From positions 248,001 through 312,000 of the forward strand of contig NZ_JNXG01000009.1 of NCBI RefSeq assembly GCF_000717025.1: a stretch of DNA of 64,000 nt. The letters run 5' to 3'. How positions within the stretch are numbered: position 1 is the first letter of the stretch; every line of letters begins with the position of its first letter. This DNA is from Streptomyces atroolivaceus. Lineage in GTDB: Bacteria; Actinomycetota; Actinomycetes; Streptomycetales; Streptomycetaceae. Below, piece after piece: positions 19,563-29,193 of the stretch. The position numbers and the translations under genes are program-made. The notes under the pieces are model-generated. The model did no database searches and had not been told where the DNA came from. It saw nothing but the letters and a program-made list of their open reading frames with translations.

Positions 19563-19979
19563 ACGGGCCAGTTCCTCCCGGCGAATGCTGCGGAGCGCGA
19601 GATCGGCATCCTCGCCCGACGGAGCGTCCGGGGTGGGCTGGAACCAGGCCACGGCAGGGGCGGAGCGGTTCAGTACCGGGTCGAGCTCAGGAGCGACCGC
19701 CGTCGAGCCGGAAACACCGATGCAAGCCACGGAAGGCAGCACCTCGACAGGGCCGAAGGGGCCGGCGGTCCGGTCCGGGTACTCGCGGCAGGGCGGAACG
19801 AGATGGACCGGCGCGAAGGAGAACGCGCGTTCCGCCTGCCGCTGGAGGCCGCTGACCTTCATGTCGTTGAGGCGCTTGCACGGGTAGCCCTCCAGCATCC
19901 CCCCATAGACCGAGGACATCCGCAGTTCGGCGAGCTCGATCGAGCGACCGGACGAGAGGACTATGTGGCTCAGCGACAT
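19563..19979 (-). pseudogene. Degenerate conserved hypothetical gene, 3' end lost
   Basis: From ATG 19979 the leftward frame reads MSLSHIVLSSGRSIELAELR, then MLEGYP, VHLVPP, FGPVEVLP and AVAWFQPTPDAPSGEDAD. This resembles a small Streptomyces family of about 140 residues of unknown function that I recall as ending soon after an EELAR-type helix. Here the match stops at EELAR (near 19563) and the frame runs on, without a stop, antisense to aztD. The natural end therefore seems lost and the gene is probably broken. The start has only a weak ribosome binding site. The family assignment is from memory, so confidence is limited. The rest of the gap 19266-20255 shows no gene. Confidence 0.5.
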
Positions 19980-20255
19980 GCCGACACCCATTGTGCACGG
20001 TCCGTCTCCGACGGACGCCGTCCTGGTGGGCCCCGAGCTGTCCCGGGCACGGGTCAGCTGTTGACACGACCGGTCACCACGGCACGGCACTCGTCGGAGC
20101 CGATCCCCGGTCCTCCCGAGCGGTCACCCGTGGTCCCGGGGTGCGGGGAAGGCCGTCGGCACACCTCCGGAAATGCCGGAATCCGCCTTGGCCCGTCGAC
20201 CGGCGGCCCGCAGAGTGGCCAAGGGGGGTAATCGGCCGAACGGGAGGAGGAGTTG

Positions 20256-23200
20256 ATGGCCACGTGCTTCGGGGTCCTCGGGCCGATCGAGGTACGGCGG
20301 AACGGTGTCCTCATCGATGCCGGGCATGCGATGCAGCGGCGCGTTCTCGCGGCGCTCCTCGTCGACGCGGACCAGGTGGTGCCGTCCGACGTGCTGGTGG
20401 ACCGGGTCTGGGGAGACACCGACGCCAGGAGCGGACGCACGAAACTGTACGGATACGTCTCCCGCCTGCGACACGTGCTGGCGACAGGGCGGGCGGGGTG
20501 CGGGACCGCCTCCCTCACCCGGGAGAGCGGCGGCGGCTACCGCCTGGCCGTCGAACGCGCGTCGGTGGACCTCCACCGCTTCCGGGAGCTGTCCGGCCTG
20601 GCCCGGAGAACGGCCGCCGACGAAGAGGCCGAGGCGGTCTGGTGCGAAGCCCTCGGCCTGTGGCGGGGAAGTGCGTTCACTGGCGTCGACACACCCTGGT
20701 TCAATGCGCAGCGCGACCTCCTCGACGGCGAACGCCTGTCCGCCCAACTGGAGTTGGTCGACGTCCGATTACGCCTCGCGCTCCACGCCCAACTGGTGAG
20801 CGAGCTGCGCGACCGCGCGGCCGCGCGGCCCTTCGACGAACGTGTCGTCGGTCAGCTGATGCTGGCCCTGTACCGATGCGGTCGCCAGGCGGAGGCACTG
20901 GACGGCTACGATCGCGCCCGCCGGCGCCTCGCCGAGGAGCTCGGGATCGACCCGGGTGCCGAACTACGGCGGCTGCACGAGCGCATCCTCGCGGCGGGCC
21001 CCGAACTGGCCGCGACCCGTCCCGCCGCGCGGCCCGCCACCACGCAGCCGGCCGACGGGGACGAAGCCACGGTCTCCCCGCCCCGAGCCTCGGGAAAACG
21101 GCAGCTCGTCCCTCGCCTCCTGCCCCCGGACCTGCCGCTCTACGTCGGCAGGGAGAGCGAACTCACGGAGGCACAGCAGGTGTTCGCCGGGGAGACGGCG
21201 CCCGGCCCCGTGACTCTGCTCGTCACCGGGCCCGCCGGAGTCGGGAAGACGGCCTTCGCCGTCCGCACGGCGCACGGACTCGCCTCGCGCTTCACCGACG
21301 GGCAGCTCCACGCCGACCTGCGAGGCTTCGGCGACGAGCCGGCCGAGCCGTACACGGTCCTGGGCACCTTCCTGCGCGCCCTCGGTGTCAGCGGCGGGAG
21401 CGTCCCCGGCGAACTGGCCGACCGGGTCCACCTCTATCGGACGCTGCTGGCCCAGCGCAGGGTACTCGTCGTCCTGGACAACGCGGCCGACGCGAGGCAA
21501 CTGCGGGATCTCATGCCGAGCGGCGGGCACTGCGCCGCCCTCATCACCAGCCGGGCGACGCTGGCAGAGATCAGCGGCCGGCGCATCACCCTCGGTGTAC
21601 TGAGTTCCACGACGGGACTCGCCCTGCTGCGCGAGATGCTGGGACCCCGGCGGACCGCGGCGGAGCCCGACGCGGCCCGCTCCATCGTCGAGACCTGTGG
21701 TGGGCTGCCTCTGGCCGTGTGGGTGGCCGGAGCCCGCCTGGCCGCACGACCCCACTGGCCCCTGAGCAAGGTGGCCCGCGCCCTCGCCGACGAACAGCGC
21801 AGGCTGGACGAGCTGGCCGTCGGCCACATCGCCGTAAGGGCCAGCCTCGGGCTGACGTACCAGGGGATGTCCGAGGCGGCACAGAGTGCGCTGCGGACGC
21901 TGGCCCTGCTCCCCGGACCGGCCTTCGCCGCCTGGGCGCTGGCCGCGCTCCTCGACGTAGGCCTGGATGAGGCAGAGGCCGTCCTCGACGACCTGGTGGA
22001 GGTGCACCTCGTCCAGGCCGGCACGGCCCGCGCGACCGGAATCCGGTACCAACTCCACGATCTGGTGCTGCTGTTCGCGCGCGAGCGCGCCGAACAGAGC
22101 CTCTCGTTCCAGGACCGCGCGGCCGCGTCGGCCCGGCTGCTCGGGGCAAGCCTGCACCTCACCGACCTCGCTGCGGACACCCTCAGCGTCGACTTCCAGG
22201 GCATCCCTCAGAAGGACCTGGTGTCCTGGCGGCTCTCGGTGGCCGACACCGGCTCCCTGCTGGCCGACCCGCAGGCGTGGTTCGATGACGAACGTCAGTT
22301 CCTCGTCGGTGTCGTGGAACAGGCCCTGGACCGGGGGGAGACCGCACCCGCCGCCGGGCTCGCCACCGCCCTCACGGCCTTCTTCCAGGTCGGCAGCTAC
22401 TTCGACGACTGGGAGCGGCTCCAGAGCCGGGCACTCAAGGCGACGAGGCGCGACGGCGACGACCACAGCGCCTCGAAACTCCACAGGTGCCTCGGTGAGC
22501 TCACCACCATCCTGGACCGGTACCCGGAAGCCCTGCACCACTTCGAGCAGGCGCTGCTGCTCGCCGAGGGGCAGGAATCGACCTATCGCGCCAGCGCGAC
22601 GGCCGGGCTGGCGTACGTCCACCGGCTGCTCGGCGAGTACGACTCCGCCGTCCGCCACTTCGAAACGGCCGTCCAGCTGGCCGGATCGGCGGGGAACGTC
22701 AACTGCCTCGTGTACGCGACCAACGGCCTCGGGGTGATCGACCTGGAGCAGGGGCGCGTAGGCGCCGCGGTGGCCAGGTTCACGGAGTGCCTGCGGGTCA
22801 GCCGCCTCGCGGGCTACCTGCCGGGGGAGGCCCAGGCCCTGCGCTGCCTGGGCCAGAGCCACCGGGCGCGCGGCGCCTACCGGGACGCCGCCGACGCCTA
22901 TCGGCAGGCGGCCGTGATCAGCGAGCAGCTCGGCGACCACCTCACCGCCACCCACGCCACCTGCTGGCTCGGCGACGTCCTCGCCCGGCTGGGCGAACAC
23001 CGCGAAGGGCGCCGCCTGCTCGCGAAGAGCCTGTGGGCCTACCGCGGGTTCGGCAACCTCTGGGGTGAGGCCGCGACCCTGTACGCGCTCGCCGAGGCAC
23101 ACCTCGCGGTCGATCGCCCGGCCCACGCCCGCAGACGGGCCGAGGCCGCCGTCGGACTGTGGCGGCGCATCGGCTCCAGCACCTGGCTGGCCGTGGGCCT

Positions 23201-23288
23201 CGACACACTGGCCGAGGCGCACGACCTGGCGGGTGACCACGCGTCCGCGCTGTGCGCGCGCGAGGAGGCCAGGGCGCTACGGGGGTGA
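20256..23288 (+). CDS. SARP/AfsR-type regulator with NB-ARC and TPR domains
   Basis: A 1010-residue regulator. Residues 1-95 form an OmpR-like winged helix (GVLGPIEVRRNG; TKLYGYVSRLRH). A bacterial transcriptional activation domain follows to about 245, ending in EELGIDPGAELRRLHERIL. A STAND NB-ARC ATPase occupies about 300-600, with Walker A TGPAGVGKTAFA and Walker B RVLVVLDNA. The C-terminal third is TPR-like repeats (FEQALLLAEGQESTYR, FTECLRVSRLAGYLPGEAQALRCLGQSHRARG). Such proteins activate antibiotic genes after ATP- and ligand-dependent oligomerisation. ATG 20256 is preceded by a GGAGGAGGAG site. It is a monocistronic gene with no clear target in the window; the NRPS 14 kb away is a possible one. 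Confidence 0.93.
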   Translation: MATCFGVLGPIEVRRNGVLIDAGHAMQRRVLAALLVDADQVVPSDVLVDRVWGDTDARSGRTKLYGYVSRLRHVLATGRAGCGTASLTRESGGGYRLAVERASVDLHRFRELSGLARRTAADEEAEAVWCEALGLWRGSAFTGVDTPWFNAQRDLLDGERLSAQLELVDVRLRLALHAQLVSELRDRAAARPFDERVVGQLMLALYRCGRQAEALDGYDRARRRLAEELGIDPGAELRRLHERILAAGPELAATRPAARPATTQPADGDEATVSPPRASGKRQLVPRLLPPDLPLYVGRESELTEAQQVFAGETAPGPVTLLVTGPAGVGKTAFAVRTAHGLASRFTDGQLHADLRGFGDEPAEPYTVLGTFLRALGVSGGSVPGELADRVHLYRTLLAQRRVLVVLDNAADARQLRDLMPSGGHCAALITSRATLAEISGRRITLGVLSSTTGLALLREMLGPRRTAAEPDAARSIVETCGGLPLAVWVAGARLAARPHWPLSKVARALADEQRRLDELAVGHIAVRASLGLTYQGMSEAAQSALRTLALLPGPAFAAWALAALLDVGLDEAEAVLDDLVEVHLVQAGTARATGIRYQLHDLVLLFARERAEQSLSFQDRAAASARLLGASLHLTDLAADTLSVDFQGIPQKDLVSWRLSVADTGSLLADPQAWFDDERQFLVGVVEQALDRGETAPAAGLATALTAFFQVGSYFDDWERLQSRALKATRRDGDDHSASKLHRCLGELTTILDRYPEALHHFEQALLLAEGQESTYRASATAGLAYVHRLLGEYDSAVRHFETAVQLAGSAGNVNCLVYATNGLGVIDLEQGRVGAAVARFTECLRVSRLAGYLPGEAQALRCLGQSHRARGAYRDAADAYRQAAVISEQLGDHLTATHATCWLGDVLARLGEHREGRRLLAKSLWAYRGFGNLWGEAATLYALAEAHLAVDRPAHARRRAEAAVGLWRRIGSSTWLAVGLDTLAEAHDLAGDHASALCAREEARALRG

Positions 23289-23495
23289 ACGCGGCCCCGG
23301 CCATGGAAGCCGTCCTCCCGGGGCTGACGAGGCGCCGGCCGCCGAGGCATGGGGCCGAGCCTCCGACCGGAACGTGGACGACGCGAGGGAGACACTGAAG
23401 CGAACCGAGGCGTTGGTGCAGCCACCCGTACGCAGGAGGGCCACTCCCAGGCCGTGGGACGGTGGGGAACCGGTGTCCGCGCCACCGTTCTGACC

Positions 23496-23699
23496 GTGAG
23501 GGACCTGGTGACGGGCTACGTCGTGCTCACCGCCTGCATGGTCGAACCCGATGGCCCCTGGGACCATCAGGCCATCACCAACTCCGAGGTCGCGCGGGAG
23601 TTCGCCGAGAAGGCGGCGTCCGGTGCGCGCAGGGAGGGGCCCCAGCGGGCCGGTTCGTCCCGGGGGAGCCGGGGCGCCCGGCCGGCGATGCCGCCCTGA
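23496..23699 (+). CDS. Possible small hypothetical protein
   Basis: A 67-residue frame starting at a GTG (VRDLVTGYVVLTACMVEPDG) fills part of the 480-base gap between the SARP gene and the GH13 operon. Its first half has protein-like composition, but no ribosome binding site or recognisable family is seen, and the end is low-complexity Arg/Gly/Ser. It may be a gene remnant. No other gene is visible in 23289-23768. Confidence 0.25.
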   Translation: MRDLVTGYVVLTACMVEPDGPWDHQAITNSEVAREFAEKAASGARREGPQRAGSSRGSRGARPAMPP

Positions 23700-23768
23700 C
23701 CGGTATGACCTCAGCCCCCCGGGGAAAGGAGACTCACGTTCCCCACCCCGGGCGAGAGGAGTCCTCCG

Positions 23769-25469
23769 ATGGCAGCCGACGACATGGGGCACGCCGAGGA
23801 CGCGTGGTGGCGGTCCGCGGTGGTCTACCAGGTCTATCCGCGCAGCTTCGCCGACTCCGACGGTGACGGCGTCGGCGACCTGGACGGCCTCACCGGACGC
23901 CTGGACCATCTGTCCGGGCTCGGCGTCGACGTGCTTTGGCTGTCGCCCGTCAACCCGTCCCCGCAGGCCGACAACGGGTACGACATCAGCGACTACCAGG
24001 ACATCGACCCCGTCTTCGGTGACCTGGCGGCCTTCGACCGGCTGCTGGGCGCCGTGCACGAGCGCGGGATGAAACTCGTCATGGACCTGGTCGTCAACCA
24101 CACCTCCGACGAGCATCCGTGGTTCCAGGAGTCACGCGACCCGGCGAGCCCGAAGCGCGACTGGTACTGGTGGCGTCCGCCACGTGAGGGACGCGAACCC
24201 AACAACTGGGGCTCCTTCTTCTCCGGTTCCGCCTGGGAACTGGACGCGGCGAGCGACGCGTACTACCTCCATCTCTTCTCGCCAAAGCAGCCCGACCTCA
24301 ACTGGGAGAACCCCGGGATGCGTCGGGCCGTGTACGCGATGATGCGCTGGTGGCTGGACCGGGGCGTGGACGGCTTCCGGATGGACGTCGTCAACCTCAT
24401 CTCCAAGGACCCTGCTCTCCCCGACGCCGAGGTGCACGAACAGGGGCCGTACGGTGACGGCTCGCCCTACTTCGTCTGCGGACCCCGCATACACGACTAC
24501 CTCCAGGAGATGCACCGCGAGGTGATCGCCCGGTACCCGGGCCGGCTGCTGACCGTCGGGGAGATGCCCGGGGTGACGGTCGAGCAGGCCCGCCTGTTCA
24601 CCGACCCGGCGCGTGCCGAGCTCGACATGGTCTTCCAGTTCGAGCACGTAGGGCTCGACCACGGGCGGGGCAAGTTCGATCCCCGCCCGCTGCGGCTCAC
24701 CGACCTCAAGGCCTCGCTCGGCCGCTGGCAGTCCGGCCTCGCCGACGTCGGGTGGAACAGCCTGTACTGGAACAACCACGACCAGCCCCGGGTGGTCTCC
24801 CGGTTCGGTGACGACGGGCCGAGGCACCGGACCCGGTCCGCGACGATGCTCGCGACCGTGCTCCACCTGCACCGGGGCACGCCGTACGTCTACCAGGGCG
24901 AGGAACTCGGCATGGCCAACGCGCCCCTGCGCACCATCGAGGACTTCAGGGACGTCGAGTCCCTGAACCACTACACGGAGGCGCTGCGCGCGGGGGCGGA
25001 GCCCGAAGACGTCCTCCCGGGACTACGGGCGATGGGCCGCGACAACGCCCGTACACCCATGCAGTGGGACGCGTCCCCGCATGCGGGGTTCACCACAGGC
25101 ACCCCGTGGATCCCCGTCAACCCGGACCACACCGAGGTCAACGCCGAAGCGGCCCTCGCGGATCCCGGCTCCGTCTACCACCACTACCGTCGGCTGATCG
25201 CCCTCCGGCACCAGGAACCGGCCGTCGTGCACGGCGACTTCACGATGCTGCTGCCGGAAGACGAGCGGATCTACGCGTTCACACGCCGGCACGGCCGCAC
25301 AGTGCTCCTGGTCGTCGGAAACTTCACCGGCGACACGGCCTCCGCCGTCATGCCCGCCGGGTGGGACGGCGCCGAACTCGTCATGAGCAACGGCCCTTCG
25401 GTCCCCGCGCGGCCCGGCCGCCTCGTGCTCGCCCCGTGGGAGGCGCGGGTACACCGGCGCAACGACTGA
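23769..25469 (+). CDS. GH13 alpha-glucosidase / oligo-1,6-glucosidase
   Basis: A 566-residue cytoplasmic glycoside hydrolase family 13 enzyme. Conserved regions are visible: DLVVNHTSDEHPWF, GFRMDVVN with nucleophile Asp206, LLTVGEMPG with acid/base Glu265, and WNNHDQPR with Asp338. There is also YQVYPRSFADSDGDGVGDLDG at the N-terminus and a C-terminal beta domain. The length and motifs fit alpha-glucosidase/oligo-1,6-glucosidase, acting on short alpha-glucans or trehalose-related sugars. A GAGAGGAG motif precedes the ATG. It heads an operon with an LLM oxidoreductase and a second GH13 enzyme. Confidence 0.88.
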   Translation: MAADDMGHAEDAWWRSAVVYQVYPRSFADSDGDGVGDLDGLTGRLDHLSGLGVDVLWLSPVNPSPQADNGYDISDYQDIDPVFGDLAAFDRLLGAVHERGMKLVMDLVVNHTSDEHPWFQESRDPASPKRDWYWWRPPREGREPNNWGSFFSGSAWELDAASDAYYLHLFSPKQPDLNWENPGMRRAVYAMMRWWLDRGVDGFRMDVVNLISKDPALPDAEVHEQGPYGDGSPYFVCGPRIHDYLQEMHREVIARYPGRLLTVGEMPGVTVEQARLFTDPARAELDMVFQFEHVGLDHGRGKFDPRPLRLTDLKASLGRWQSGLADVGWNSLYWNNHDQPRVVSRFGDDGPRHRTRSATMLATVLHLHRGTPYVYQGEELGMANAPLRTIEDFRDVESLNHYTEALRAGAEPEDVLPGLRAMGRDNARTPMQWDASPHAGFTTGTPWIPVNPDHTEVNAEAALADPGSVYHHYRRLIALRHQEPAVVHGDFTMLLPEDERIYAFTRRHGRTVLLVVGNFTGDTASAVMPAGWDGAELVMSNGPSVPARPGRLVLAPWEARVHRRND

Positions 25470-25525
25470 GCCGAGCGGGCGCGACGCCGACCGATGATCC
25501 CTCCGGTACCGGGTACGCGGACCTC

Positions 25526-26524
25526 ATGACCGTCTATGGGTTCCACGCCTCCCACGAGCAAGTACCTCCCGCCGACCTGCTGGCAGCCGTCGTACGCGCG
25601 GAAGGCGCGGGCTTCACCGCCGCGATGTGCTCGGATCACTTCTCGCCCTGGAGCGTCCGGCAGGGTGAGTCCGGCTTCGCCTGGTCCTGGCTCGGCGCGG
25701 CGCTCCAGGCCACCGGCCGGATCCCCTTCGGAGTGGTGAACGCCCCGGGCCAGCGCTACCATCCGGCGATCGTCGCGCAGGCGATAGGCAGCCTCGCCGC
25801 GATGTACCCGGGCCGCTTCTGGGCGGCTCTGGGAAGCGGTGAGGCGTCCAACGAGCACATAACCGGCGACCGTTGGCCGCGCAAGGACGTCCGGAACGCG
25901 CGGCTGCGCGAGTGCGTCGACATCATCCGGGCGCTGCTGCGCGGCGAGGAGGTGAGCCACGACGGGCTGGTGACCGTGGACCGGGCCCGGCTGTGGACGC
26001 GCCCGGAGACGGTGCCGCCGTTGGTGGGAGCCGCGTGCAGCGAGGCGACCGCGCGGTGGTGCGCGGAATGGGCGGACGGCCTGATCACGGTCAACGCGCC
26101 GCGCGAGACGCTGCGCCGGATCGTGGACGCCTACCGTTCGGCGGGCGGCGCCGGCCGGCTGCACCTCCAGGTGCACCTCAGCTGGGCCCCCGACCTGGGG
26201 ACCGCCCGGGAACTCGCCCACGACCAGTGGCGCACCAATGTCCACGGGCCGCCGGCGAGCTGGGACCTGGACTCGGCCGAGCTGTTCGACAACGTCAGCG
26301 AGCACGTCTCACCGGACAGGGTCGCGGAGTCCGTCAACATCTCCGACGACCTCGGCCGCCACGCGGCCTGGCTCCAGGAGTACGCCGACCTGGGCTTCGA
26401 CGCCGTCATGCTGCACCACGTCGGCAAGGAGCAGAGCGCCTTCATCGACGCGTTCGGCGCGAAGGTGCTTCCGCAGCTGGACGTCACCCGGCCCCCGGCC
26501 GCCGTCGCGGAGGGTGTCCGATGA
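25526..26524 (+). CDS. Luciferase-like (LLM class) flavin-dependent oxidoreductase
   Basis: A 332-residue TIM-barrel oxidoreductase of the bacterial luciferase/F420 superfamily: MTVYGFHASHEQVPPADLL, CSDHFSPWS, GQRYHPAIVAQAIGSLAAMYPGRF-type helix and WADGLITVNAP. It closely recalls the family annotated as TIGR03885 (a flavin-dependent, probably non-F420 group), but cofactor and substrate are not proven. It lies between two GH13 genes; the stop overlaps the start of the second (ATGA), pointing to a shared sugar-related task. No strong ribosome binding site is visible before the ATG. Confidence 0.78.
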   Translation: MTVYGFHASHEQVPPADLLAAVVRAEGAGFTAAMCSDHFSPWSVRQGESGFAWSWLGAALQATGRIPFGVVNAPGQRYHPAIVAQAIGSLAAMYPGRFWAALGSGEASNEHITGDRWPRKDVRNARLRECVDIIRALLRGEEVSHDGLVTVDRARLWTRPETVPPLVGAACSEATARWCAEWADGLITVNAPRETLRRIVDAYRSAGGAGRLHLQVHLSWAPDLGTARELAHDQWRTNVHGPPASWDLDSAELFDNVSEHVSPDRVAESVNISDDLGRHAAWLQEYADLGFDAVMLHHVGKEQSAFIDAFGAKVLPQLDVTRPPAAVAEGVR

Positions 26525-28215
26525 GGATGACCCGCACCTCCGACCTGTGGTGGAAGAACGCGGTCGTCTACTGCCTGGACGTGGAGACGTACCAGGACTC
26601 CGACGGCGACGGCACCGGCGACTTCGCGGGCCTGACCCAGCGCATCGACCACCTGGTGCGCCTCGGCGTCACCTGCGTGTGGCTGATGCCGTTCTACCCG
26701 ACGCGGGAACGCGACGACGGCTACGACATCACCGACTTCTACGCCGTCGATCCCCGGCTCGGCACGCTGGGCGACTTCACCGAGTTCGTGCGCACCGCCC
26801 GCGACCGGGGCATCCGGGTCATCGCGGACCTGGTCGTCAACCACACCTCCGACCACCATCCGTGGTTCCAGGACGCCCGCTCCAGCCGCACGTCGAAGTA
26901 CCGCGACTGGTACGTCTGGTGCGACAGCCCGCCGGAGGACGGCCCCGAGGGTGTGGTCTTCCCCGACGTCGAGAAGAGCGTGTGGGAGTACGACGAGACC
27001 ACCGAGCAGTACTACCTGCACCGGTTCTACAAGCAGCAGCCCGACCTCAACGTCGCCAACCCGGCGGTCCGTGACGAGATAGCGCGCATCATGGGCTTCT
27101 GGACGCAGCTCGGACTGTCGGGATTCCGGGTCGACGCGGTGCCGTTCCTGCTGGAGACCGACGGCCAGGAGGACGCGGACCAGCTGCCCGACCCGCACGA
27201 GTACCTCGCCGACCTGCGGGCCTTCCTCGGACGTCGCAGCGGTGACGCGGTGCTGCTGGGCGAGGTGAATTTGCCCTACCCGGACACCGCGAAGTTCTTC
27301 GGCGACTCGGAGTCCTCCCGTGGTGACGAGCTGACCATGTGCTTCGACTTCATCGGTATGCAGCAGATGTACCTGTCGATGGCGCGGGGCGAGGCGGCCC
27401 CTCTGGCGGCGGCTCTCCGGGAGCGCCCGGCGGCGCCCCGCGACGCGCACTGGGCGACGTTCGTCCGCAACCACGACGAGCTCACGCTCGACAAACTCGA
27501 CGACGACGAGCGCGCCGAGGTGTTCGCCGCCTTCGGCCCCGACAAGGACATGCAGCTCTACGACCGGGGCCTGCGCCGCCGCCTGCCGCCGATGGTCGAC
27601 GGCGACCGGCGGCGCGTGGAACTGGCGTACAGCCTGCTCTTCTCCCTGCCCGGCACACCGGTGCTGTTCTACGGCGAGGAGATAGGCATGGGCGAGAACC
27701 TCGCCGCCGAGGGCCGGCAGGCCGTCCGCACCCCGATGCAGTGGACGCCCGACAAGAGTGGCGGTTTCACCGCGGGGGAGGGAGTGGAGCTGCCCAATCC
27801 CGTCGTGACGGGTGCGTTCGGCCCGGCGAAGGTCAACGCGCACGACCAGACGCACGACCCGGCTTCGCCGCTGGGCCGGATGCGGACGCTGATCGAACGC
27901 TACCGGGAGGCCCCCGAGCTGGCCTGGGGCGACTACCGGGTCATCGACGCGGACGATCCGGGCGTGCTGGCCCACCTCAGTTCGCTGGAGGGCGGCGCGG
28001 TGCTCGTGCTGCACAATTTCTCCGAACGGTCCGTCACCGCCTCCGTCGAGGTCCCGGGACTGAGGGGCGGCCGGCTGCTCACCGATGTCTTCACCGGTGA
28101 CACCCTCAAGTCGGCGGCCGCCGGCCTCGTCGATGTCCCGCTGGACCCGTACGGCTACCGGTGGCTGAGGGTCAACACCCCCCTTGACGACCCGGATCGG
28201 GCGACAGCGGTGTGA
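26521..28215 (+). CDS. GH13 enzyme, trehalose synthase-like
   Basis: A 564-residue alpha-amylase-family protein. Conserved regions: DLVVNHTSDHHPWF, GFRVDAVPF (nucleophile Asp205), LLGEVNLP (Glu248) and RNHDELT (Asp319). The opening WWKNAVVYCLDVETYQDSDG and the VEKSVWEYDETTEQYYLHRFY region resemble trehalose synthase-type (GH13_16) enzymes, which interconvert maltose and trehalose, although the catalytic class cannot be fixed from sequence. Translation is coupled to the LLM gene. No maltokinase domain is attached. Confidence 0.85.
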   Translation: MRMTRTSDLWWKNAVVYCLDVETYQDSDGDGTGDFAGLTQRIDHLVRLGVTCVWLMPFYPTRERDDGYDITDFYAVDPRLGTLGDFTEFVRTARDRGIRVIADLVVNHTSDHHPWFQDARSSRTSKYRDWYVWCDSPPEDGPEGVVFPDVEKSVWEYDETTEQYYLHRFYKQQPDLNVANPAVRDEIARIMGFWTQLGLSGFRVDAVPFLLETDGQEDADQLPDPHEYLADLRAFLGRRSGDAVLLGEVNLPYPDTAKFFGDSESSRGDELTMCFDFIGMQQMYLSMARGEAAPLAAALRERPAAPRDAHWATFVRNHDELTLDKLDDDERAEVFAAFGPDKDMQLYDRGLRRRLPPMVDGDRRRVELAYSLLFSLPGTPVLFYGEEIGMGENLAAEGRQAVRTPMQWTPDKSGGFTAGEGVELPNPVVTGAFGPAKVNAHDQTHDPASPLGRMRTLIERYREAPELAWGDYRVIDADDPGVLAHLSSLEGGAVLVLHNFSERSVTASVEVPGLRGGRLLTDVFTGDTLKSAAAGLVDVPLDPYGYRWLRVNTPLDDPDRATAV

Positions 28216-28331
28216 TCCGGCGCGCGCGAGGTGTCCGGCCGCACGGAGTGGGCCGGGCCCCTCGCACGATGGTCGTCCCGCCGGCTGAGGCGCGTCCACC
28301 GGAGTGCGGCCGTCGGCGGGAACGAGCGGGG

Positions 28332-28877
28332 CGAGGCCGCCGGCGTGGGCGGACTCGACGCGGGATCGTTCAGTCGCGTTCGGAACCGCGTTCGTGCAAC
28401 TGGCGCCCGCGGCCGACCCTGACATCGGCTGGGAGCACGGGCCGGGCCTTGTGCCGGGCAGGCCCAGCTGTGCCCCATTTCGTGGGTGGCGATGCGGGTC
28501 TTGTCATACCCGTCGGACACCGCCTGGCTGCCGAGTTCGACACGCACCTGGCCACCCGGGCGCACCGGTCCGAGTGTCGCCTGCGGCCAGCCACCGATGG
28601 CGATGATCTGTTTCTCGGCCCGGGTGCCGGGTGCCGGGTGCGGCTTCGACGAGACTGACGTTGCTGACGTTCCGGTTCCACGAGGCGGCTCCGGCGGCGA
28701 TCGCGCTTCCCAGCCGCCTGCGCGGCTCGGTGTTGTCCCGGCTGCATTGAGTCGCATCTGTGCGGACCGGCGATCCCGTGCATCTGATGTGAGCTGCGGC
28801 CACTCGTCTTCGAACGTAACGACACCGACGTTGCGAGGCCGCTTCGGCGACAACCCTCCGTAAAAGCTGACGGGCAC
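28332..28877 (-). pseudogene. Snapalysin (small neutral zinc protease) relic
   Basis: Pieces of an M7 snapalysin occur in order but in different leftward frames: AASWNRNVSNVSLVEA (about 28700-28630), YDKTRIATHEMGH (zinc HExxH at 28484-28470) and, after a 1-base shift just past HEMGH, LGLPGTRPGPCS, then MSGSAAGASCTNAVPNATER down to about 28340. Restoring the frame recreates the family order HEMGHxLGLP...GPCS..MSG, but the Asp zinc ligand after LGLP is replaced. A second frameshift lies between VEAAPG and EKQIIAIG. No intact signal peptide was found. The gene is dead. The flanking stretch 28878-29193 holds nothing recognisable. Confidence 0.8.
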
Positions 28878-29193
28878 TCAGGTGCCCCTTGCCTCCAAGG
28901 GGCACACCACCTCTCCCGTCAGATGTCCCGGAAGAGACCCGCCGGCGCGGCGACCCGCCACGATGAGGAGGGCTTGGTCGCTGACCTGCATGAATTGTCG
29001 CCAGTTGTCGCATTTTCATGACAGTTGGTAGTCGAAGCCCCAGACGAGTCCCGGGAATCCCATGACAGTGCAGATCGGTCAGCGCAGCAGGTCAGTGGCA
29101 GTCACAGGCCGGCAAGCCCAAGGCGCGCTGATGAGCGGGTCATAGAAGTCCGGGCAGGCAGAGATGGAGGCTGCCCGTGCGCCCGTACATGCA

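Noticed and set aside
17796..20090. A 764-codon leftward open frame
   Set aside because: Most of it is antisense to aztD, with low-complexity, GC-driven sequence. Only the first part (19979-19563) looks like protein.
29001..29030. Short direct repeats of TTGTCGC near the island edge as possible att sites
   Set aside because: They are only a few bases long with no matching copy at the other side of the island, and no integrase gene is seen.
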